Source of the DNA: Treponema sp.
GTDB lineage: Bacteria; Spirochaetota; Spirochaetia; Treponematales; Treponemataceae
Reading direction: 5' to 3'
Length of the DNA: 64,000 nt
Assembly: GCA_017935745.1 (NCBI GenBank)
Contig: JAGBGX010000012.1
Location: 248,001 to 312,000, forward strand
In this document: positions 1-7,645 of the stretch, in pieces
Layout of the letters: each line of letters begins with the position of its first letter
How positions within the stretch are numbered: position 1 is the stretch's first letter
Notes under the pieces: model-generated
Database searches by the model: none
The model's input: only the letters and a program-made list of their open reading frames with translations
Told to the model about the DNA's origin: nothing
Position numbers and translations under genes: made by a program

Positions 1-748
1 ATTCTTTCTGCTCCTGAATGAGCTTTTCCAGTTCAGCGCGCTGCTGCTCAAGAGCCGCCTGCTGCTCTGCGTTCCGCTCCTCTTCCTGAGCGCGCTGCAC
101 AGCTGCCTTCTGCTCATCTATGAGCTGCTGCCTCTGAGCCGCCATAATCAGGGCTTCTTCTTCCCTGATCCGCTGCTCTTCTGCGAGCCGCTCCTCTTCA
201 GCTTTCTTCACTCCTTCAAGAAGCGCGATTATCTGCTCTATCTGCGGCTTCTGCTTGTCGTTTGGCGACAAGTCAAGATACAGCTTGTAATCCTCAAGGC
301 TTTCAAGGTACTTTTCCTGCTTGAGACGCGCGTTTGCCCTGTTCAACACGGGAGGAGCATAGAGCCTGTTCGCGGCGGCCGCAAGGGAATACCATTTTTC
401 CGCCGAGCCGTAGTCCTCCATCGCATAGCAGACATTTCCGGCATTAAAGGCAAGCACCTTTTTGTCAGTTCCTGAAACTTTCATTCCTTCTGTGCATGTG
501 TCAAGGCTTTCCTGAAGCATTCCCGCCTTTTCATAGCAAAGCGCAAGGTATATGTATGCCTTCGGGAATCCGCCTTCGCTTACCGCCTGCTTAAAAAACG
601 GAATCGCTTCCTCCGTCCTGTTCTGCTTAAAAAGCGACTCCCCGCGGGAAAAGCTTGATTCCTTTGCGTAGGCAGGACACAGGCAGGTAAAAGCCAGGCA
701 CAAAGCCCCTAAAAAGGCGCATTCTTTCAGTTTTTGGTTCCAGTTCAT
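1..748 (-). CDS. TPR protein with coiled-coil tail, partial (C-terminus off the left edge)
   Basis: The frame is open from an ATG at 748 to the window edge, giving about 249 codons. The N-terminus has a hydrophobic stretch (LGALCLAFTCLCPAYA), read as a signal peptide ending near AYA. Residues about 30-170 contain TPR-like helical pairs (for example AEKWYSLAAAANRLY and YLESLEDYKLYLDLSPND). After residue 180 the protein turns into a long Glu/Gln/Arg/Ala-rich coiled coil. It is likely periplasmic or membrane-associated and a scaffold; no enzymatic domain is visible. It is divergent from the TPR gene at 867. There is no good Shine-Dalgarno before the ATG. The function is unknown. Confidence 0.75.
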   Translation of the reverse strand, partial: MNWNQKLKECAFLGALCLAFTCLCPAYAKESSFSRGESLFKQNRTEEAIPFFKQAVSEGGFPKAYIYLALCYEKAGMLQESLDTCTEGMKVSGTDKKVLAFNAGNVCYAMEDYGSAEKWYSLAAAANRLYAPPVLNRANARLKQEKYLESLEDYKLYLDLSPNDKQKPQIEQIIALLEGVKKAEEERLAEEQRIREEEALIMAAQRQQLIDEQKAAVQRAQEEERNAEQQAALEQQRAELEKLIQEQKE

Positions 749-800
749 CACTAAACATTATCTGTATATTCCGAAGCCTTTTTTAGCAAAACATTAGAAA

Positions 801-829
801 TTGACATCTTTCAATAAAAAGAGTACCAT
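801..829 (+). promoter_or_regulatory. sigma-70 promoter upstream of the TPR gene at 867
   Basis: TTGACA at 801-806 and TACCAT at 824-829 are separated by exactly 17 bp. Transcription would begin near 836, leaving a leader of about 30 nt that contains a weak GGCGGAA ribosome site before the ATG at 867. Confidence 0.55.
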
Positions 830-866
830 TTTATAGTAAAACTTAAAAAATTACAGGCGGAATGAG

Positions 867-2240
867 ATGAGCCCACTGGCATCTATTGTTGTAATAGGAA
901 TACTTATCGCATTTGTAGCGACTGCTGTTATTTTTATAGTAAAGAATATCACTCCCTCGTCTCAGATTGACGGAATTCCCCGTCTCATAAAGGAAGGGAA
1001 ATTCCAGGCTGCCCAGAAATGCGCAAAGTCAGTCATTTCAAAGAACCCGAGAAACTATACAGCCCACTACTACCTTGGCAAGGCCTGCCTCTGCGACAAC
1101 AAGCCGGAGCTTGCCTTTATGGAATACAAGACGGTAAGCCAGAATGCACTGTTCAACGGCGACATTCCCGAGCCGGCGTTCAGAAAGGAGCTGGCAGGAC
1201 TGTACAAGCGGTTCAACAAGAACGAAGAGGCGCTCAAGGAATACCTTCTTCTGACAAAGCTTGAGCCGAACAACGCAGACAACAACTTCAAGGCCGCTGA
1301 GCTGCTCGAGCAGCAGGGAAATGCAAAGCTCGCGATGGGATTTTACCAGAAGGCCATGCTCATCAACAAAAAGGACAGCAAGGCGTACACTGCAATCGGG
1401 CGGCTGCTGTTCCGCGCAAAAAACTACAACAAGGCAAAGCAGGCGCTTGAAACATCCATAAAAATCAATCCTGAAGCGTATGAAAACTACTATTATCTCG
1501 GAAAAGTGTTCAGGGAAACGAAGGATCTGGCAGGAGCGGTAAAGCTTCTGGAAAAAGCCGAGCGCTCGCCGGAATTCAAGCAGAAGGCTCTTGTTGAAAA
1601 AGGCACCTGCCTGATGATGGCTGAGCAGATTGACAAGGCTGCCGATGCGTTCGAGCGGGCGGTTTCCGTTGCAAAGGCTCCCAATTCCATTGAAACCCTG
1701 TACGCACGGTACTTCCTCGGAATCTGCTACGAAAAAAACAGAAAGATCGAAAAGGCTCTTGAGCAGTGGGAAGCCGTCTATAAAGCGGACAGCAAATTCA
1801 AGGATGTATCGGCAAAGCTCAGCCAGTACAAGGAACTTGAGACAAACGACGGAATAAAGGAATACCTGACTTCAAACAACCAGCAGTTCATGGAGCTTTG
1901 CAAAAAAATTGCTCTGGCCGGCTACAGCCTCCAGTGCCAGAAAATCGAGCCGACACAGTACGGCTGCCAGATTCTCGCAACCGCAGGAAAATCTGAGAAT
2001 TTCCTGAATGTCAAGCAGCAGATTTGCATCGCCCAGTTCTACCGCTCAACAGACACCATTGAAGACGGCGTTGTCCGCCGCCTTGCCGACACAATGAAGT
2101 CAAAAGGATATGTAAAGGGATTCGTGTTCGCCAGCTCGGACTTTTCACAGGAAGCTGTTTCTTTCGCGGAAAACAGGCCGCTTGTTCTTGTTCCGAAGGA
2201 TATTCTTGAGTCTCTGTTTAAAAAAGCCGGCTACAAATGA
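867..2240 (+). CDS. membrane-anchored tetratricopeptide repeat protein
   Basis: 457 residues. One N-terminal membrane helix (about residues 4-24) is followed by roughly 300 residues of TPR units. These include segments such as NYTAHYYLGKACLCDNKPE, KLAMGFYQKAMLINKKD and AYENYYYLGKVFRETKDL, with the alternating small and aromatic residues typical of the fold. The last 120 residues leave the TPR pattern and contain a restriction-endonuclease-like or ligand-like region I cannot name. The stop overlaps the next start as ATGA at 2237-2240, so it is translationally coupled to the phosphoesterase gene. It probably acts as a membrane-bound adaptor; the partner is unknown. Confidence 0.8.
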   Translation: MSPLASIVVIGILIAFVATAVIFIVKNITPSSQIDGIPRLIKEGKFQAAQKCAKSVISKNPRNYTAHYYLGKACLCDNKPELAFMEYKTVSQNALFNGDIPEPAFRKELAGLYKRFNKNEEALKEYLLLTKLEPNNADNNFKAAELLEQQGNAKLAMGFYQKAMLINKKDSKAYTAIGRLLFRAKNYNKAKQALETSIKINPEAYENYYYLGKVFRETKDLAGAVKLLEKAERSPEFKQKALVEKGTCLMMAEQIDKAADAFERAVSVAKAPNSIETLYARYFLGICYEKNRKIEKALEQWEAVYKADSKFKDVSAKLSQYKELETNDGIKEYLTSNNQQFMELCKKIALAGYSLQCQKIEPTQYGCQILATAGKSENFLNVKQQICIAQFYRSTDTIEDGVVRRLADTMKSKGYVKGFVFASSDFSQEAVSFAENRPLVLVPKDILESLFKKAGYK

Positions 2241-2995
2241 AATTCCTGTGCGTTTCAGACCAGATAGATCCGCTTGTGTACTCTTCCAGCGTAAAGGACC
2301 GCTACGGCGATGTTGACGCTGTTTTCTGTGCCGGTGATCTGTCCATGGAATATGTAGACTTTATCGTTGACTCCCTGGGAAAGCCGACATTCTTTGTATT
2401 CGGAAACCATGATCTCAAGGAATACAGCTACTACAGGAAACGCTCATTTCTGGAAGCCTCCCCTGCCGTTCATTTCGGCATAAGCGACATTGAGCACGGG
2501 CATGGAGCAGACTACGCGAGCAACAGGAACATCCGCTGCAAGAAGCTTTTGTTCAAAAGGGAAGACGGCACGCTTTCGCCGCTGCTCATCTCTGGTGTCT
2601 CGGGAAGCATGAGATACAACAACGGGCAGGCGCAGTTCACCGAGCAGCAGATGAAGAGGCAGCTGCTTGCACTTGTCCCGGGCCTTCTATGGAACAAGCT
2701 GCGCTACGGAAGGTACTGCGACATCTTTCTGACACATGCCTCCCCGCGCCATATCCACGACAAGGAAGATCCCTGCCACAAGGGATTTGAATGCTTCAAC
2801 TGGTTTATAAAGAAATTCTCGCCGGGGATTATGCTTCACGGGCACATACACCTGTATGATCTTCAGACCCAGCGGCGCACTGTTTCAGAAAATACAACCG
2901 TTATAAATGTATATAGCCATATTATTGTTGAATATGAACCACAGTTAAAAAAAGGAGAAACCGGTGGAGCAAGGGTATCTGTCTGCACAGGCTGA
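2237..2995 (+). CDS. calcineurin-like metallophosphoesterase
   Basis: 252 residues. The metal-binding motifs of the family appear in order: an N-terminal SDQID segment (in place of the usual DxH), AGDLS, FGNHD (GNHD signature), LTHASP and, near the C-terminus, HGHIH. These would hold two divalent metals for phosphoester hydrolysis. There is no signal peptide, so it is cytoplasmic. The substrate cannot be told from sequence. It starts inside the stop of the TPR gene (ATGA) and its 3' end overlaps the next gene by 32 bp, so the three genes form one operon. Confidence 0.85.
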   Translation: MKFLCVSDQIDPLVYSSSVKDRYGDVDAVFCAGDLSMEYVDFIVDSLGKPTFFVFGNHDLKEYSYYRKRSFLEASPAVHFGISDIEHGHGADYASNRNIRCKKLLFKREDGTLSPLLISGVSGSMRYNNGQAQFTEQQMKRQLLALVPGLLWNKLRYGRYCDIFLTHASPRHIHDKEDPCHKGFECFNWFIKKFSPGIMLHGHIHLYDLQTQRRTVSENTTVINVYSHIIVEYEPQLKKGETGGARVSVCTG

Positions 2996-3917
2996 CGATG
3001 ATTTTACAAAGGCAAGGAACAAAGCCCTTTTCAATGAGCTGCAGCATCTGCTGAATCCTGAGGAAGCAAAGCTTATTTCGTTTGCCGACATAAAGAAAAT
3101 GCTCAAGCCGAGCAACGAAGTCTACAAGGGAATGCAGGTTGTCCCCATAAGCCTTATTGTAGGCAGCGAAGGACGCTACAAGGACTTTGACAATCATTTC
3201 TTCCCCAAGCGGAACTTCCTCAAGACACGGTGGGAGCATGTTGACATGGCCCATTACCAGGACATAACGCTTCCGCCTGTCAGCCTCTACGAGCTGGGAG
3301 GACTGTACTTTGTCCGGGACGGAAACCACCGTGTCTCCGTGGCAAAAATGAAGGGAATCGAAAACATAGACGCGGAAGTTGTCAGCCTCCAGAGCGAAAT
3401 AAAGCTCAAGCCCGGCAGCTCGAAAGAGCAGATTGTGCGGCAGGTCATTGAGTACGAAAAGCGTGTCTTCTATGCGGAAACAAGCTTCGGCGACATAACC
3501 GACTTCTGGTGCCTCAACTTCACAACGCCGGGGCAGTACGACATCATCTACAGCCATATCCTGTGCCACAAGTACTACATCAATTCCACAAAAAAAGAAG
3601 AAATTCCGATGGAAGAGGCGATTCTTTCCTGGTTCCACAAGGTGTATCTTCCTGTGACAAAGGCCATAGAGAACCTCAGGATTCTCAAAAGCTTCAAGGG
3701 ACGCACGCTCTCTGACCTGTACGTGTACCTTACAAAGCACTGGGACGAGCTGAAGGCGAAATTCGGAAATGACTTCCCGCTGGAAGCCGCGGCAGAAGAC
3801 TTTTTGCGGCAGTACGGGCGCCTTTCCCTGTACAGAAAAATCAAGAACAGCCTTGCACGCTCAAAAATGAAGAAAAACCTTCAGTCCGCGGAGCACAAAG
3901 CTATTTTTAAGTGTTAG
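2964..3917 (+). CDS. ParB/Srx-fold (ParB-like) protein
   Basis: 317 residues from a GTG at 2964, chosen because AAAGGAG lies at 2951-2956 with normal spacing. The segment FVRDGNHRVSVAKMKG (about residues 114-129) matches the nucleotide-binding GxHR-type motif of ParB-like nuclease domains. The C-terminal half is helical and unassigned. The family includes regulators and uncharacterised proteins of spirochaetes; a chromosome-partitioning role is not implied because no parA is adjacent. It overlaps the phosphoesterase gene by 32 bp. Confidence 0.7.
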   Translation: MEQGYLSAQADDDFTKARNKALFNELQHLLNPEEAKLISFADIKKMLKPSNEVYKGMQVVPISLIVGSEGRYKDFDNHFFPKRNFLKTRWEHVDMAHYQDITLPPVSLYELGGLYFVRDGNHRVSVAKMKGIENIDAEVVSLQSEIKLKPGSSKEQIVRQVIEYEKRVFYAETSFGDITDFWCLNFTTPGQYDIIYSHILCHKYYINSTKKEEIPMEEAILSWFHKVYLPVTKAIENLRILKSFKGRTLSDLYVYLTKHWDELKAKFGNDFPLEAAAEDFLRQYGRLSLYRKIKNSLARSKMKKNLQSAEHKAIFKC

Positions 3918-3956
3918 ACCGGCGGAAATCTGCCGATAAAATGATAAATGAAAAAC

Positions 3957-3985
3957 TTGACGGTACACTGTTTCAATGGTAAAAT
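3957..3985 (+). promoter_or_regulatory. sigma-70 promoter of the partner-switching operon
   Basis: TTGACG at 3957-3962 and TAAAAT at 3980-3985 with a 17-bp spacer. The leader to the TTG start at 4074 would be about 80 nt. A small hairpin (CGGCGGA/TCTGCCG, about 3920-3936) just after the upstream gene may end the preceding operon, although no T-run follows it. Confidence 0.55.
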
Positions 3986-4073
3986 AATTTTATGCCCCGG
4001 TTCTTCTGCATCCGGAAGGTGATTTAAAATTATTTTATAGCTAAAATTGACGTATGTACAAGGAGCTGTTACC

Positions 4074-5771
4074 TTGATTTTAGACGACCAGTTTGCGTAT
4101 ATTCCGCTTTTTGCGCTTGCCGCAATTGCAGTGCTTGTATTCATCCTGCTTCTCGCCGTCAGGAAAAAAAGCACAGCACGGGTAAGCTTTATAGCGTTCC
4201 TGTCAGTTCTCCTCATAGGCGCGGGAAGCCTTGCAGCTGCCATCAAGTCAGCAGCAGGAGCGGACGGCGGTCTTGCGCTGTTCGCACTGTCCGTTGCCGC
4301 GGCGGCTGTCATTGTCATTCCGTACTGCATTGTCCTCTGCACATTCGAGCCGAAGGAAATCAGGAAGCTCGTTCCCCATTCAGAAAACCAGATGCAGCAG
4401 GCTTTTATTCAGCCGGCGGAAGAGCAGGCCGCACAGGAGCCGGCGCTCCGGCCGGACGGACATGACTCCAAGGCAATAGAAATCAGCTATGCATTCACTG
4501 CAAAGGCTTCCGAAGCATTTTCTTCAGAAGACGGAATCAGCCGGCTTCTCGACTTTGCAAACACAACAATCCGCGATGAAATCAAGGCGGACGGCGGCGC
4601 GATTCTCATGGTTGACGACTTTGAGGACATGATCACTGTCAAGTCATTTGAAGGAGACTTTCCTCCCCCGTACAAGCTGCCGGACGATATGCCTCACAAG
4701 CCGCTGAGAATAGCCACCAATTTCAAATTTGCATCGTTTACGCTCAGGGACAATATTTTCGGCGAAATAGCCACATCAGGAAAACCCGAGCTGATTGCCA
4801 AGCCTCTGGACGACCCGAGAATTTTCCAGAACGGGCCGGAGGATTTCCTTGCGTGCGGAAGCTATGTCATGGTGCCGATGAAAGTCCAGGACGCAGTCAT
4901 CGGGCTTGCGGCATTCGCACGGACAAAAGCAAGCCCTGCATTCACGGAGGATGATCTCCAGACAGCTTCCCTGATTACAGACTTTGCGGCGGCTTCCATA
5001 AAGAGCGTTATTTCTGCAAAGGATATCATGGAGCACAATGCCCTCATGAAAGAAGCTGAAATCGCTTCAAAAATTCAGCAGATGCTCCATCCTGCAAAGC
5101 TGCCGGTGCTTCCCGGAATACAGATCGGAACAATCTGGAATCCTTTGGAAGGAGTCTGCGGTGACTATTATGATGTCATTGTCTCGCGGAAGGACCGCAT
5201 ATCATTTGTGATGGGCGATGTAGCGGGCAAGGGAATCAACAGCGTCATAGTCATGTCGATGCTCCGGGCTATGCTCAGGCTCACAGTGAACACAAAGAAA
5301 ACTGCGGGCACAATTCTTGAATGGGCAAACCACGGCATTGCAGGAGAAACATTCAGCACAGACCACTTTGCCTCATGCGCCCTCATCAACTATGATCCGC
5401 AGCAGAGAACGGCTGAAATAGCAACAGGCGGCACAACCCCGGTATTCTACTACAGCAGCGAAACAAAGAAAGTGACGCAGATTTCCACAGCAAGCGAGCC
5501 GATCGGCGTTGACAAGGAATCTGAATACAAAGATATCTTGCAAAATATCGGGACTGGTGATATTCTTATTACATATACTGACGGCTTGGTAGAAGCGCTG
5601 AACGAAGAGGGAGCGCAGTATTCCAAGGAATCGCTGCTCAGGATTGTTTCCTCGAGCGCACAGTCAACAGGCAAAGACATTGCAAACCTTGTAAAGTCTG
5701 ACATTAAGAAGTTTATAGGCAACAGCAGTCTGCGTGACGATCAGTCGTTGCTCGTAATAAAATTTGAATAA
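4074..5771 (+). CDS. rsbU: RsbU/SpoIIE-type PP2C serine phosphatase with GAF domain
   Basis: I place the start at TTG 4074, where AAGGAG (4060-4065) is 8 nt upstream, rather than the in-frame TTG at 4047; the product is 565 residues. The order is: one or more N-terminal membrane helices (YIPLFALAAIAVLVFILLLAV and a second hydrophobic region), a GAF-like sensor region (about residues 130-310), then a PP2C domain. The PP2C domain has GDYYDVI and FVMGDVAGKG, the Asp residues that bind metal. The family dephosphorylates a phosphorylated STAS antagonist, and such an antagonist is encoded next. It therefore probably senses a membrane or redox/small-molecule signal and switches on the downstream partner. 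Confidence 0.88.
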   Translation: MILDDQFAYIPLFALAAIAVLVFILLLAVRKKSTARVSFIAFLSVLLIGAGSLAAAIKSAAGADGGLALFALSVAAAAVIVIPYCIVLCTFEPKEIRKLVPHSENQMQQAFIQPAEEQAAQEPALRPDGHDSKAIEISYAFTAKASEAFSSEDGISRLLDFANTTIRDEIKADGGAILMVDDFEDMITVKSFEGDFPPPYKLPDDMPHKPLRIATNFKFASFTLRDNIFGEIATSGKPELIAKPLDDPRIFQNGPEDFLACGSYVMVPMKVQDAVIGLAAFARTKASPAFTEDDLQTASLITDFAAASIKSVISAKDIMEHNALMKEAEIASKIQQMLHPAKLPVLPGIQIGTIWNPLEGVCGDYYDVIVSRKDRISFVMGDVAGKGINSVIVMSMLRAMLRLTVNTKKTAGTILEWANHGIAGETFSTDHFASCALINYDPQQRTAEIATGGTTPVFYYSSETKKVTQISTASEPIGVDKESEYKDILQNIGTGDILITYTDGLVEALNEEGAQYSKESLLRIVSSSAQSTGKDIANLVKSDIKKFIGNSSLRDDQSLLVIKFE

Positions 5772-5797
5772 ACAGTTTGGGCAGTAAGGAGTAACCT

Positions 5798-6136
5798 ATG
5801 GAACTTAAAATACGGAAAAATGGAGAAGTCTACATCATTGATGTAAACGGCGAAATGGACTTGTACAATTCCTACAAACTGAAGGAACTTGTCATGAAAA
5901 TGCTTGAAAAAAATGTCAAGTCCTTTGTAATCAATCTTGAGCAGGTTGATTACATCGACTCGTCAGGAATCGGAGCATTGATTTATATCTGTTCTACAAT
6001 CAAGAAGATGAACTTGAAGCTGTATATTTCAAATGTTCACGGTTCTGTAAAGAAAGTTATCGAGCTTACAAAGCTGATGGGCTACTTTCCTATTGCAAAC
6101 AGTGTTGAAGAAGCGCTGCTTATGATCAACGAGTAA
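5798..6136 (+). CDS. STAS-domain anti-sigma factor antagonist
   Basis: 112 residues, a single STAS domain of the SpoIIAA/RsbV family. The phosphorylatable serine sits in IDSSGIGAL (Ser about residue 57), followed by the conserved helix. AAGGAG precedes the ATG. It lies 26 bp after the phosphatase and 15 bp before the RsbW-like kinase, the classic partner-switching order. Known family behaviour: unphosphorylated antagonist binds the kinase and frees its target. Confidence 0.92.
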   Translation: MELKIRKNGEVYIIDVNGEMDLYNSYKLKELVMKMLEKNVKSFVINLEQVDYIDSSGIGALIYICSTIKKMNLKLYISNVHGSVKKVIELTKLMGYFPIANSVEEALLMINE

Positions 6137-6151
6137 AAATGGAGCTATATC

Positions 6152-6703
6152 ATGGAAGATTTTAAGGAACTTCGTTCAGACGGAAATGACCCATTGTTCG
6201 ACAAGACAAACATGCTGTACAAGGCATTTCCCTCAAATTTCAGGCAAATCCGTTACTTTACGCTTCTGATTGTTCAGTCTGCGCCGCTTGAAATCAAGGA
6301 AATAAACCTTCTTGAGCAGCAGATAAGCGAAGTCATCAAGAATGCTGTAAAGCACGGAAACAACTGTGATCTCAACAAGCAGGTTCACGTCTGGTATTCC
6401 TTCAGTCCGACACATGCGCACATCATTGTTGAGGACGAAGGCGAAGGCTTCAAGGATCTTGAGAAATGGAATGAATTCAACAGAAAGAGAATTGAATGCC
6501 TGAAAAGCTCCAACTTTGAGGAGCTGTCAAACTTTGTCTCATTCAAGACAAAGCGGTCTGATGATCAGGACGGCGGAAATGCGCTGTTTGCCGCATTGGA
6601 ATATTGGAACGGCGGATTTGTCTACAATGACAAAAAGAACGGCGTTGCAATGCTCAAGCGGTTCCAGCAGAAACGCCATGGCATCAATGCTGACGGCGAA
6701 TAA
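6152..6703 (+). CDS. RsbW/SpoIIAB-type serine kinase (anti-sigma factor)
   Basis: 183 residues with a GHKL ATPase fold: the N box EVIKNAVKHGNN and the G1 box VEDEGEGF are visible. It would phosphorylate the STAS protein and bind a target protein. No sigma factor is encoded next to it; the operon ends here and is followed by tmRNA. The target could be a sigma factor elsewhere or a non-sigma output. Confidence 0.88.
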   Translation: MEDFKELRSDGNDPLFDKTNMLYKAFPSNFRQIRYFTLLIVQSAPLEIKEINLLEQQISEVIKNAVKHGNNCDLNKQVHVWYSFSPTHAHIIVEDEGEGFKDLEKWNEFNRKRIECLKSSNFEELSNFVSFKTKRSDDQDGGNALFAALEYWNGGFVYNDKKNGVAMLKRFQQKRHGINADGE

Positions 6704-6758
6704 AAAGCCGCTGTAACTGTACTTTTGTTCTGTCCTGCGCAAGCGGGGCGGATTTTCC

Positions 6759-7126
6759 GGGGATGCACCGGTTTCGACAAGCAGGAGAAGCCATGTGCTG
6801 CAGGTAGGCGTGAAGGTGCCTCAAACTGACAAAAAAATAACTGCAAAACGTGAAGAAGACGAACAGTCTGAAAACGAACAGTTTGCACTTGCCGCGTAAG
6901 CGGCTGTGCCGGAATTTCCAGCATGCTGTTCCTAATGCTAGAAAATTCTGTTGCTGACAGGGACTTGCTGTGCTTCAGTCTTGGATGAGGCGCAGGACTT
7001 TTTTCAAGATAAGGAAAAGACGCCTGTGAAGCCGCTACCTTTTCCCGACAAATACCTCGCTTCACTAAACCTGTAGAAGCGCATGGCTTGCCTGCATGGA
7101 CGCGGGTTCGACTCCCGCCACCTCCA
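6759..7126 (+). ncRNA. ssrA: transfer-messenger RNA (tmRNA)
   Basis: The 5' end begins GGGGATGCACCGG and pairs with the 3' strand CACCTCC (7119-7125); base pair 3 is G-U, the alanine identity element, and there is one A-C mismatch. The T arm is gcggg/cccgc around TTCGACT (7102-7118). The 3' CCA is not encoded. The resume codon is GCA at 6843 after the typical TAACT sequence, and the tag reads AKREEDEQSENEQFALAA before TAA at 6897-6899. The molecule rescues stalled ribosomes with SmpB (gene at 50856), and the ALAA end directs products to ClpXP, encoded just downstream. Promoter not clear. Confidence 0.95.
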
Positions 7127-7128
7127 TT

Positions 7129-7196
7129 ATGTAATTCCTTGTATTACAAGGAATTACATAATAAAATTTCAGGTGTAACAGCAACTTGATAGCAAC
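7129..7196 (+). repeat. scar after ssrA: palindrome plus direct repeats, possible integration-site remnant
   Basis: Directly after the tmRNA is a palindrome of about 15-17 bp per arm (ATGTAATTCCTTGTA and its complement, 7130-7160). It is followed at 7175 by two related 8-9-mers (GTAACAGCAA, TGATAGCAA). The same layout, with the 14-mer TAATTCCTTGTATT and an identical 43-nt offset to the GTGACAGCA repeat, follows tRNA-Leu at 38187. The remaining bases to 7320 show nothing else. It could also act as a terminator hairpin, although no T-run follows. Confidence 0.6.
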
Positions 7197-7323
7197 AGAG
7201 AGAGCTGTCTTCTGGAAAAATGTGATTTACCCCTCCCCTTTTATCTTGCATAAAGTGCAAAGCCTTCAGATGCATGCCGTACAGCAAAAGAAATAAAATG
7301 CATTTAAAAATCAGGCATCTTTA

Positions 7324-7352
7324 TTGACATTTTCCGTTATATATCATATATT
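7324..7352 (+). promoter_or_regulatory. strong sigma-70 promoter of the tRNA-Gly pair
   Basis: TTGACA at 7324-7329, 17-bp spacer, TATATT at 7347-7352. It lies about 60 nt before the first tRNA-Gly. Confidence 0.75.
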
Positions 7353-7415
7353 GTTAACATCAGTTTTTGCAGTTTTGACGGACTGTAAACAGAATGCAAA
7401 ACGCAGAAGAGCTTT

Positions 7416-7487
7416 GCGGAAATGGCTCAATGGTAGAGCGCGACCTTGCCAAGGTCGATGTTGCGGGTTCGATTCCCGTTTTCCGCT
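7416..7487 (+). tRNA. tRNA-Gly (anticodon GCC), copy 1
   Basis: 72 nt. The acceptor stem GCGGAAA pairs with TTTCCGC, the anticodon loop is TTGCCAA (anticodon GCC), the T loop is TTCGATT and the discriminator is T, as usual for glycine. CCA is not encoded. It is identical to copy 2. Confidence 0.97.
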
Positions 7488-7509
7488 CTTACATTTTACA
7501 GCGCATTTT

Positions 7510-7581
7510 GCGGAAATGGCTCAATGGTAGAGCGCGACCTTGCCAAGGTCGATGTTGCGGGTTCGATTCCCGTTTTCCGCT
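7510..7581 (+). tRNA. tRNA-Gly (anticodon GCC), copy 2
   Basis: An exact 72-nt duplicate of the preceding tRNA-Gly, 94 bp downstream and in the same orientation, so probably from one transcript. A terminator follows directly. Confidence 0.97.
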
Positions 7582-7589
7582 CGACGACG

Positions 7590-7625
7590 AAGCGATTTGG
7601 ATTTTTCTGAATCGCTTTTTTATTT
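7590..7625 (+). terminator. intrinsic terminator after tRNA-Gly, overlapping the tig -10 box region
   Basis: The stem AAGCGATT (7590-7597) pairs with AATCGCTT (7610-7617), followed by a T-run. A TATAAT hexamer at 7626-7631, 14 nt before the tig start, may be the tig -10 element, so terminator and promoter abut; a clear -35 box was not found. Confidence 0.8.
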
Positions 7626-7645
7626 TATAATCGAGAGGTTCCCAC

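Noticed and set aside
2922-3740. 272-codon minus-strand frame
   Set aside because: It is the mirror of the ParB-like gene, which has a good start, ribosome site and motif.
2964-3917. chromosome partitioning parB locus
   Set aside because: The ParB-like fold is present, but there is no parA, no parS-like repeats and no origin signature near it.
4047-5771. phosphatase start at TTG 4047
   Set aside because: It lacks a ribosome site, whereas TTG 4074 has AAGGAG at a proper distance.
6622-7065. 147-codon minus-strand frame across ssrA
   Set aside because: It lies on the opposite strand of a well-defined tmRNA and the 3' end of the kinase gene.
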